Positions 56,266 through 64,000 of a DNA stretch of 64,000 bases are shown here, in pieces. Under the pieces are notes generated by a model. That model worked only from the letters and a program-made list of their open reading frames with translations. It did no database searches and was not told the origin of the DNA. Position 1 is the first letter of the stretch, and each line of letters starts with the position of its first letter. Origin of the DNA: Tenebrio molitor (lineage: Eukaryota; Arthropoda; Insecta; Coleoptera; Tenebrionidae); assembly GCF_963966145.1 (NCBI RefSeq), contig NC_091048.1, positions 15,190,001-15,254,000 on the forward strand, written 5' to 3'. Made by a program: the position numbers and the translations under genes.

Positions 56266-56605
56266 CAGTTGCGGCCGTTGAAAACTCAGACACTTTGACA
56301 ACGCCAAACTTTTAGCTTTGTAAATGGTATTGAAAGTGACGTTTCTCAAAATGTCACTCAAACATTATCCACATTAATTTGTCTCGCAATGGCTCTTATA
56401 CTCACACCATCCCTCAGTCAAACACATTTTTGCAAATCAGATAATTGCGGCATTTCAAAAGTTACGCGCGATTCTGACCTAATATGTCAAATACTGACAC
56501 TAACTTTATAATCCTTGATGAAAGTCCTGTTTACGCTAATCAAATTTCGGAATTTATACAGAGTGTTTAAATCTGTCCTGTCTGAGATTTCAACGGCCGC
56601 AACTG
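56266..56605. mobile_element. TA-flanked MITE, second of the pair
   Basis: CAGTTGCGGCCGTTGAAAAC and the inverse ending CGGCCGCAACTG; 340 bp. Only one TA (56,264-56,265) separates it from its neighbour. Confidence 0.85.
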
Positions 56606-57391
56606 TACATAAACCAGATTTTTTGGTCTATCCAAATTTGCGAAAAAAAATTGAAAAACTGGTGATGACGTCATTGGGAGAAAAAAGAATTGGGCGGAAA
56701 TATTAAAATTATTGAATAATGTTTTTTTTATTACAATTGAACTGTTTTTTTTGCAAAATTTAACGGTAAAAAAATAATCATATAAATATAATAATTCTAA
56801 TAAAAATAGAAAATAAAAGAAATAGTTTTTTTTCTATAGCAGATGTTAAAGTGTGCTGCTTTTATCTGTTCAAATCAAAAGGTCAAATAGCATTTTAACC
56901 GCAAGAGTAGATAAAGTCCTTTTTCTATTTTGCGTTTAGAATAAGTCAATTCTAGCACCCAAATGACGTCATTTGAGTGCTTTAATAAGTCGTTGGCGTG
57001 TTAGAATAGACTAGTAAAATTTACTGTATTGATGTTGGTAGCGTGAACGTCAACTGACAGACGTCAAAAAATAAATCTCGCAGAGAACAAAGCAAATTAA
57101 TAAACAATGAAAGAAACGCTTAATTTTCATTCTGGGATTTGGACTTCTCCGGCAGTAAATTTTCTAACGTCTTTTATGCAATTTGCCTAATTTGAGGCGG
57201 CGTTAGTGATAAACTTTCTTCAGCATTCATTTTCAAACATCAAAAATCTGACGTTTTAAATTATTTTTTTTCACAGCCGGCTAAAATAATGCCACATAAA
57301 AATGTCACCAACCATCGCAAAATTCTCTAAATTTAAAATTTTTATTTTTTTATATATAAAATGGTATACAGCGGCAAAATAGAAAAAATAG

Positions 57392-57535
57392 TATAAAAGA
57401 TTCATTGCAGAAGGTCCTTCAAGCACTCATTTGTTCCTCAACTCGCCGCTGCGCGGCTCGTTTCGGAATTTCAAATTCGTACTTGAATAGATGCCTTTTG
57501 CAACTTATATTTTAATATACTATTTTTTTTTTATT
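57392..57535. repeat. Type-A hairpin
   Basis: AAAAAATAGTATA and TATACTATTTTTT are the ends. TTCAAG/CTTGAA and CCG..CGG pair around CTGCG in CTCGCCGCTGCGCGGCTCG. Confidence 0.85.
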
Positions 57536-57539
57536 ACCC

Positions 57540-58998
57540 TAACAACGTTCATACTAACGATATTTTAAAACCTGACACGATTATTAAAAAAAAGTTTTAA
57601 TAATAAAATACAAATGCTATAGAAAAAATTTAATATTATACACGACGATAAAAGGTAATTAAATTATCTCTCGCTCTCGAAGATAACATACAATTTCATC
57701 GTCTTGTATAATAAATAACTACCATTTTTTATTTTTAAAATGTTTCGAAGTATCTACATAAACGACTATTCAAGGCATACCACATTGAGCTTTTAAGATT
57801 CAAGACAATTTTTGTAATTTATGTTTCTATCGTTAAAGAAAAAATTGCTTTTTTTTGGTTTTAAAATGTATGTTTTTTAATTAAATTTGCAGTTTGTTGT
57901 AAATTTCTAAAATACTTTCCTGCACACTGGTAATAACTAATAAAACACTTTCTAATCCATGGTGTCAATAAGACGGTACTTGACTGAAATGTTACTATGA
58001 CAATTTTGTGGAAAGTTTTTTCAGTATTTTTTTTTTTGTGATTTACATCTATTTGAGTTAAAAGCTAAATAAATATTTTCTAAATTGAATTGAATTTTTC
58101 CTCCGAATAAAATTAAAAGCAGTACGAAAACGATGATATTACATTAATGTACTCGTACATATCTTCATTTTACAAGCTCTAACAAGATTAATCAAAGTAG
58201 ATCCTCTTTATGAATAATATGAAAAGCAACTTTCTTCCCTGTTATAATATTAAAAACATCTATAATGGAACAATATTATTTAATAATTAATATAAAAGTT
58301 ACAAAACTTGTTCTGTATAAACTCAAGTTTCTTATTATTAATACAGGTAGTAATATTAACTAAGAGCTTTTGCTGAAAAACACTTCACCTTACCAGTTAC
58401 AAAATCATTATCTTTTTGTTTACCCTAGGAAGCAAATATAGCCGAAAGCCCAGCTTATTTCATTTCTCGAGAAACGAGAGCTATTTAAAGTACATCACAA
58501 ATAGAATAATAAAAAAGTCAAGTTGTTTCAATTTGCTATTTAAATTTTACGAAGAGTCGAGTTTAAAATATTTATCAGAAATTTCTTTAAGCAAAACTCT
58601 TTCAAATACGTCGAATGCAGAGGATCTCCTGTTCATATTGTTGGTTTAATTTTTATTCTACGTCACACGCTTCATCAGTACCTGCTAATTAACGACAAAC
58701 ACAGACGGTTCGAAATTAAATAAACTGCTAAATTTTCTACTTTCTTTTTAAACGAATACTAATAAATGCAATTAGCACCAATACTTTTACATAACAACTT
58801 CCTTGTGTCTGAAACAATTTCCTTTGTTTTTTGGCGCGTAACTGTAAGTCATTGCCAAAGGTTACTCGTTTAAGTACTTAATCATGTACAACGTTTTGAA
58901 AGTTTACAAGGATGCACTTCTAAATGTAATTCTTCCGTTTACATTCGTCTTAATCGTACAAACAGGATTCACAAAACACAGACTCGACTTTCTATTTA
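57540..58998. other. Featureless AT-rich stretch
   Basis: No gene, TIR element or hairpin was recognised. It may be intron of the lipase gene or intergenic DNA. Confidence 0.3.
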
Positions 58999-59105
58999 CT
59001 AATTATTAGTAGCACGTTCTAATTGCTGTGTCCAATATTTAGCAATGTTTGCTTGGTTTGCGGAATAGCGGAAGCTGTGTCCGGTGAATCCGGTATGACT
59101 AGACA
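58999..59105 (-). pseudogene. Possible tyrosine-recombinase C-terminal fragment
   Basis: A minus-strand frame reads SSHTGFTGHSFRYSANQANI, then AKYWTQQLERATNN and a stop. TGHSFR matches the H-x-x-R box of Crypton/DIRS-type tyrosine recombinases. The following conserved part and the catalytic Tyr are not visible, so this is at most a fragment. Confidence 0.3.
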
Positions 59106-59892
59106 CATTTTAATTATGATGATTATCATAAGACAGTTTAATGACACTTTGACGCCGTTGTAATAGAATCCAGGGTAAGCTTACGCAACTGATTAATCAA
59201 TCAAACCCTAACTCATCATCTAGTTTTGGTGCGTAGAAAGTGCGAATTACGGGTATCATGTCAAGTTCGAGTAAATAGAAAGTTCGAGTCCGAACTGAAT
59301 TTCAATCAATAAACGACGCGAAGGGGTCAATTCGGTGAGTCTTTAAGATCGAGATCAGCGGATGGTTCGGCGAAAAATGAATTTCCGATTGACGAGGAAA
59401 TTTTACAGACCCGGAACGCAGAATCAAAAATGAGTTGTGAATGAATAGATGAAGGTGGGGAAAAGCAACGACCTGAAAACTTAAAAATCGACCATAACAA
59501 AGTTATATTTCTTGATGAACTTAAACGTCCTACAATTTCCAAAGAGCTGAGTCATCCCACAAAAATGAAACGAAATTTCATTGAAGAAGCTGGGATCTTT
59601 CTATTAAATTTACCGCCAACTAGCATTATCAATTTTATTTATGTATATTAAAAAATAACAAAACGCAACAACACAAACTACCTTCTTCACCTAAACATGT
59701 GTCTCTTCATTAATTATGTTTGTAAAGGTTGTTGACTCAGGGGTGATTTTTAGACGGGCAAGCTAGTTAGGTAGGCTAGGCATCAGGAAAGAAACTGAGC
59801 TATTCGATAATACTGGTTAACAAATTTTGACGTTGAATTTGTTTCTTTGATGAAAATATTTTTTTAATGTTTTAACCACCCCAAATTTAGAA

Positions 59893-60370
59893 AATAAGGT
59901 AAAAATAGTACCTATATTATGAAACGAGTGTAATAAGACGCTTTATTATCACACGAGTGCTTTAATGGAACAAGTGTGATAATACGTCTTATTAAACGAG
60001 TGTAAAATACCATTTCATCTACTTTGCTTTATTCCTGAAATTTCGACTGCTCAAGTTTTCATATTAGACTAGGGATTTTTGCATGAGTTGGTAACAGACA
60101 TTGACGATTTGTATTTAAATTTGAAAATAATCTAATAGCCGTGAACCAAATTCAATAATATTTGTCATTCCTGCGCTAAAGGTTTAAAATGTTATATTTA
60201 CTAAATTTACTTCGTAGCTTCACATTTTACCTTGACGCCTGACGTGAAACGGCTGATGTTAGCAATATAACAAAAAAAAAAACAGTTTAATAATACTTAC
60301 GATTCATTATTAAACTGTTTTCGATATAATAATAATAAGCTAACGCAAAGTAGATGAAACTATTAGATCT
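59893..60370. repeat. Type-A hairpin element with nested hairpins
   Basis: AAAAATAGTACC is at the left and AACTATTAG at the right. Nested pairs are AATAAGACG/CGTCTTATT, ATTATCACAC/GTGTGATAAT, TTTCATCTACTTTGC/GCAAAGTAGATGAAA and AAACAGTTTAATAAT/ATTATTAAACTGTTT. Confidence 0.75.
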
Positions 60371-60401
60371 AGTTTAGAATATTTTTAATGAATTCCCTTA
60401 C

Positions 60402-60484
60402 CATAGGATGTGAATAAAGACAAACTTTCTTTTATCATGGCATCACTAACCCATGGGAATTTGAGGTAGTTGAAAGCTGGGCCT
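60402..60484 (-). CDS. Candidate coding exon on the minus strand, unlinked
   Basis: A donor TATG|GTAAGG and acceptor ATCAG enclose GPAFNYLKFPWVSDAMIKES and LSLFTSY in the only open frame. The outgoing phase would fit the lipase exon at 50,277-50,409, but one in three exons would. No family was recognised, and the plus strand is also partly open. Confidence 0.25.
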
Positions 60485-60859
60485 CTGATTCATGGTCTTT
60501 CCAATTTTCCATTATATGTAGAGAAGGTAACAGAACTTTTCTACATTCAACTAAAGAATTATTTTGAACATTTTTTACTCGATAAAGGAGTGATTGTCTT
60601 TTCTAATGTAACAAACAATGTAGTGTTGCAATAAATCTTACTTTTATGTACATAATACAAAGAGTAAAATTGTAGTGACTCTGAGAGTCGTAACTTTAAA
60701 ACAAGAACTCTTGAACGTTGCTATCATATTTGTAATTCACAGGCACGTATTAACCTAAATTAGTTTATTGCATCGAGGAAACATGTTCGCTTTTGACCAA
60801 TGTAATTTGTTGGATGTGCAAGTTAACTTGAAATAACCGACAAAAGTGATACAGTTACC

Positions 60860-60953
60860 GAGTTGTACTCGTACTGGCAGATAGAGTATGAGAAGTTAAA
60901 CAATATCGAGTGTGATCAGTGTTTGGATAGGTGACCGCCGAGGGAAACTACGT
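60860..60953 (+). ncRNA. 5S rRNA-like relic (5S pseudogene or 5S-derived SINE head)
   Basis: GAGAAGTTAAACAAT, TGTGATCAGTGTTTGGATAG, GTGACCGCCGAGGGAAACTA follow the order of the conserved 5S segments GAAGTTAAGCAA, GGTCAGTACTTGGATGGGTG and ACCGCCTGGGAA. The first half is poorly conserved, so it is not a functional 5S gene. Confidence 0.5.
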
Positions 60954-61201
60954 TCCATTGAAACTTTTTCAATACTTTATAGCTTCATTACTTGATGACA
61001 GTATTGTTTGTAATTCGTATAACGTTGTATGAGCACACTCCGTGCTGTACGCCCACTTTTTGAAAAGAATTACCAAGTGCTTTCAAAAGAATTATCATTA
61101 CTTGATAGAAATATCCGGAATGATAAATAAATCCGGCATCGATACAGTGCCCACTTTTTAGGCTGGCAAATGATGATAAATAATTTATATATTGTTTTAT
61201 A

Positions 61202-61350
61202 TACTTTTATAAAATAATAGTATATTAAAGAACAAGTTTTATAAGGGTTGATTTGCCGCACGAGTCCCACGTGTAGAAAACGACCCGTACGGGAGTTTTC
61301 TATGGGACAAGTGCGCCAATGTCCTTATAAGACGAGTTTTTTATGTTATT
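61202..61350. repeat. Type-A hairpin, clearest stem
   Basis: AATAGTATATT is at the left. Pairs: TTATAAGG/CCTTATAA, CCGCAC/GTGCGC, GTCCCAC/GGGAC, TAGAAAAC/GTTTTCTA, with the tip CCCGTACGGG. Confidence 0.85.
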
Positions 61351-61859
61351 TTTTAGAATTTGCACCCTTTTTTTATTTGTTTAATAAAAAAATTAAACCT
61401 CCAAATTCTAATGAATTTCGTATTAATTGGTAATTCAAGGTAACGGATGCAACTACATCTCCAACAGATGTTAAAAAGTAGAGTTTGAACATTAATATTC
61501 GAAGTTTTTTAGTGTAATATACTGAAATATTGATAAAAATTTCATTAAAGTACAGTGTACTTTTATAAAGCCATAAACGACTCCTACTGACTGACGTTTA
61601 TAGACGGATTATAAACGCAAATTCTAAAAAACTACTAACTGCACTCAGACATTACTAATTACTAGATATTTTTGTAATAAAATCATTTTATTAAAAATTT
61701 AAATACACTATACTCACTATAGACTATACCATCGTCTATTCCTAGACGTTGAAAGAAACTCGTATGGGACACCTTTGGTTCATTCGTAACATAGTGAAGC
61801 AATTTATTTACTATTTATGGGACCCACTGGTGACAACCAACAGATTTGAGATTGAACAG

Positions 61860-61944
61860 TAATTCCGGTTCGTGGGTGCTAAGGAGACATTTACAACATT
61901 TGGAAGCCTTTAAGGATGGTCACGGATTTCTTTTTGCAATGCGG
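61860..61944 (+). CDS. Internal exon of an unrecognised plus-strand gene
   Basis: The acceptor TTGAACAG (weak; an alternative CAACCAACAG ends at 61,842) is followed by NSGSWVLRRHLQHLEAFKDG and HGFLFAMR. Donor CGG|GTGAGC in phase 0. The upstream exon was not identified. Confidence 0.5.
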
Positions 61945-61995
61945 GTGAGCTGCATACTCTTAATTGCATACTGGGACTATACAAATGTTCATCAG

Positions 61996-62103
61996 GACAT
62001 GCAACGCGACGCAGGAATGAAGATCTTTGAAGATGAAAGTGTCCCTCGTCGTGATCAGTTTTGGGGGGGAATGAAACCCCCTGTAGATGACCTATACCTA
62101 TAG
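61996..62103 (+). CDS. Last exon of the same gene
   Basis: A 51-nt intron ending TGTTCATCAG leads to DMQRDAGMKIFEDESVPRRD and QFWGGMKPPVDDLYL, with TAG at 62,101-62,103. Because 51 is divisible by three, the frame also reads through the intron; splice sites and protein-like composition on both sides favour splicing. The family is not recognised. The product tail is hydrophilic, with no membrane segment in the part seen. Confidence 0.5.
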   Translation, partial: DMQRDAGMKIFEDESVPRRDQFWGGMKPPVDDLYL

Positions 62104-62720
62104 TTTGTGACAAACGCATAAGGTATTATTAGTTAGGTATGTACATCTTCGTTCCTGCTGGTCCCAGTTGAATTGAAGGTTCAATTATCGTATGACAGCA
62201 ACTGAAGTGGTTTATTTTTACGTACAATATTAAGATACAAAGCAGTAATTGTCGAAAAGTTGCGAATAAGTGACTACAATGAAAAACCAGTTTCGTATTA
62301 CAATTAATAACTAAATTTTGGCATTTAAGTAATAAGTTTCTTTCGTAAAACATTTAAATGAATAATAACTTTATACTGTTGCAATAATAGAGAGTAAATT
62401 GATTAGCAAGAACTTTAGTTCTTAATTCAACATGCAAGGTCTTCCTATAATTTCCTCCATTAACCTCAGTAAGGTATAATAACGACTGGTTAAAAATGTG
62501 AAATTATACTGCGCAAAAGGTAGTAAGGTCATTAATATTGATTACCTAATGATGAACCTTATTAAAATGGCGCGATAGACAAAATATTTATTGCTAATGT
62601 GTTTGTAACGATTGTACCAAATTAGTGCAAACAGTAAAAACGAACAAATTCTTGAAATTAAAGAAAAATACGACCAGACAGACCAGACCAGAAATGAATA
62701 TAATATGACAATATAGATAA
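62104..62720. other. 3' flank without a gene
   Basis: AT-rich; no repeat or exon was recognised. Confidence 0.3.
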
Positions 62721-62723
62721 TTA

Positions 62724-63546
62724 AGTTGAGGCGTTCCTTTTAACATGTGATAGTATGCGTTGTTCTAAAGAATTTTAGCCAAAATCACCTTAGTAAAATG
62801 TGTACGGCAATGAACATATCGTGTGTTCCACAAAAAACTCACTCGCAGCAAGCCATGACAAAAATGAAGTATGTCTTAGTACCAGATGTGAAATGAACTA
62901 CTAAAGTAAATTTATAGGTTATCTGTCACAACTCACAATATGATGAAAATTTATAAGTAACAAATGATAAATGAACTACTTCCAATGATCCTAAAATCGA
63001 CATGACCAGTCTATCTATCTCTATAGTCATGGCATACTGCGAGTGAGTTTTTATTGGAACACACGATACAATAAGTTAATTTTTTTGAAATTTTTGAAAC
63101 CGGTCCTGCTCAAATTTGCGCTGATTTGTTAGAAATTGGAATTGACAAAAAAAATCAAATGAGCATGGACGTTAATCAAAACTACTGTCAGAGTTGTCAT
63201 CTAATTAGTCGAAATGGCTTTATTATTAGGAAAATAATGAGCTCACAGATATGTTGCAAATGCATGGGCAATGTTATCACGTTATCAGAATGCATCTGCA
63301 GCGTCCAGAGAGTATTGCAAAGCGATTTCCGGAAAGACACCATTCTGGGCCAGGTTAGTTATTAATCTACTACAGCGGAGAAATGGACAGCACCGGACTT
63401 AAAATTTTAGAAAACAATAAAAATATACAATCAATTATCTCCGTTAATACAAACATTTTACTAAGAAGATTTAGGCTAAAATTCTTAAGAATAATGTGTA
63501 GTACCTCGTGTTACAAGGTGCGCGTCAACTTCGAGAACACTCTGTA
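62724..63546. mobile_element. Element M1, copy 3, 5'-truncated and interrupted
   Basis: It begins inside the left TIR (AAGTTGAGGCGTTCC) and ends GAGAACACTCTG plus TA. It contains the 248-bp insertion at 62,819-63,066. Confidence 0.8.
62819..63066. mobile_element. MITE inserted in element M1 copy 3
   Basis: TCGTGTGTTCCA and the inverse GGAACACACGA, with subterminal AAAACTCACTCGCAG pairing with CTGCGAGTGAGTTTT. Comparison with M1 copy 1 shows the empty site and a TA duplication. Confidence 0.9.
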
Positions 63547-63548
63547 TA

Positions 63549-63846
63549 GTGTTCCAGAACTCACGTCCCAGAAAAAAAGTGAAAAAACATTTTTCAGCCT
63601 CACATAAGTAACAGCGCTGTTGGACTTTTGAAACTCACCAATCCCAGAAAGGAAAAGTTCAGGGGTTGATATATAAAACCTAGCAACGGAAATGATAAGA
63701 TGGTTTAAAACCTTCTAATTGGTTAAATTGAAATGTTCTTTTCTTGAATACCGTGTAAGCTAACCAATTTTTTCTTTAAGAATATGTATCTGTGCCTCAG
63801 GGCGATTTCTAAAGTTTTCTCTGGAGCGCGAGTTCTGGGACACCTG
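63549..63846. mobile_element. Short relative of the 54.2-kb mariner-type element
   Basis: The left TGTTCCAGAACTC and the right GCGAGTTCTGGGACACCTG resemble the ends of 54,240-55,913. TA-flanked, 298 bp, directly beside M1 copy 3. Confidence 0.65.
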
Positions 63847-63936
63847 TATAATAGTCATTTTAGATTATTTAAACCCTCCTGATAAAGAAAACTATTCACA
63901 TGTACAAGATTATTATAAATGATTGTCTCATCGCAG

Positions 63937-64000
63937 TTGGCGTTGAAAACCCACACAAATGTTGGATTTGCCGCCAGCCTCGCAACGTTGGACAAACAAG
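63937..64000 (+). CDS. Candidate exon running off the window
   Basis: The acceptor TGTCTCATCGCAG is followed by an open GC-richer stretch reading LALKTHTNVGFAASLATLDK to the last base. It is too short to identify. Confidence 0.4.
   Translation, partial: MALKTHTNVGFAASLATLDKQ

Noticed and set aside
59327..59542. Minus-strand frame considered as first lipase exon
   Set aside because: The phase would fit at a GTCGTT donor, but that donor is weak and the N-terminus is not a convincing signal peptide.
5760..63365. Repeated open frame with QSCHLISRNGFIIRKI in three places
   Set aside because: It is carried by the three copies of element M1 and has no match to a transposase or host protein that I know.
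1..64000. CRISPR array, complete tRNA gene, LTR or LINE retrotransposon
   Set aside because: Repeats are inverted or dispersed rather than spaced arrays; no full tRNA cloverleaf, reverse transcriptase or LTR pair was seen.

Overview
This looks like an AT-rich invertebrate, most likely insect, nuclear chromosome segment, possibly from a beetle; that placement is inference. Genes are split by spliceosomal introns, including very short ones of about 46-51 nt. Most of the window is DNA-transposon debris: TA-flanked inverted-repeat elements, two hAT-like elements, two Helitrons, TTA-flanked elements and decayed IS630/mariner-type transposase fragments. I saw no bacterial operons, no CRISPR array and no intact autonomous transposon. 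Exon models below were read by eye from frame, splice sites and phase.

Region by region. 1-7,900: repeats only, including a 977-bp fold-back, foldback copy 1 and a nested pair of inverted-repeat elements at 5.5-6.3 kb. 7,899-13,232: exons of an unrecognised plus-strand gene with Cys-containing product; its 4.1-kb intron holds a hairpin element split by foldback copy 2. 13,941-17,471: a Helitron with three younger insertions. 17.8-23.5 kb: transposon relics and two hAT-like elements. 23.8-26.9 kb: possible minus-strand exons. 27,020-28,882: a second Helitron with the same 3' half. 29,816-40,777: a plus-strand gene for an acidic/lysine-rich protein of about 356 aa, ending in a 9.4-kb intron full of repeats and a short last exon. 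40,878-50,409: on the minus strand, tail to tail with it, a secreted-type pancreatic-lipase-family gene with complete catalytic triad, PLAT-like region and an unusual 427-codon last exon; its 5' end was not found. 51-60 kb: repeats and long featureless AT-rich DNA. 60.4 kb to the end: fragments of other possible genes, a 5S-rRNA-like relic and more repeats.

The two best genes converge, with stop codons 100 bp apart and poly(A) signals placed so that the transcripts should overlap. I see no functional link between them.

The most unusual signal is a dispersed set of about 18 CpG-rich imperfect palindromes of roughly 100-170 bp. Their stems and loops differ, but their ends fall into two shared types (ATAGTATA...TATACTAT and ATAGTTATTTAT...ACGTTTTAT). 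They do not look like ordinary TIR elements, and in one place a palindrome has replaced rather than interrupted an older element.
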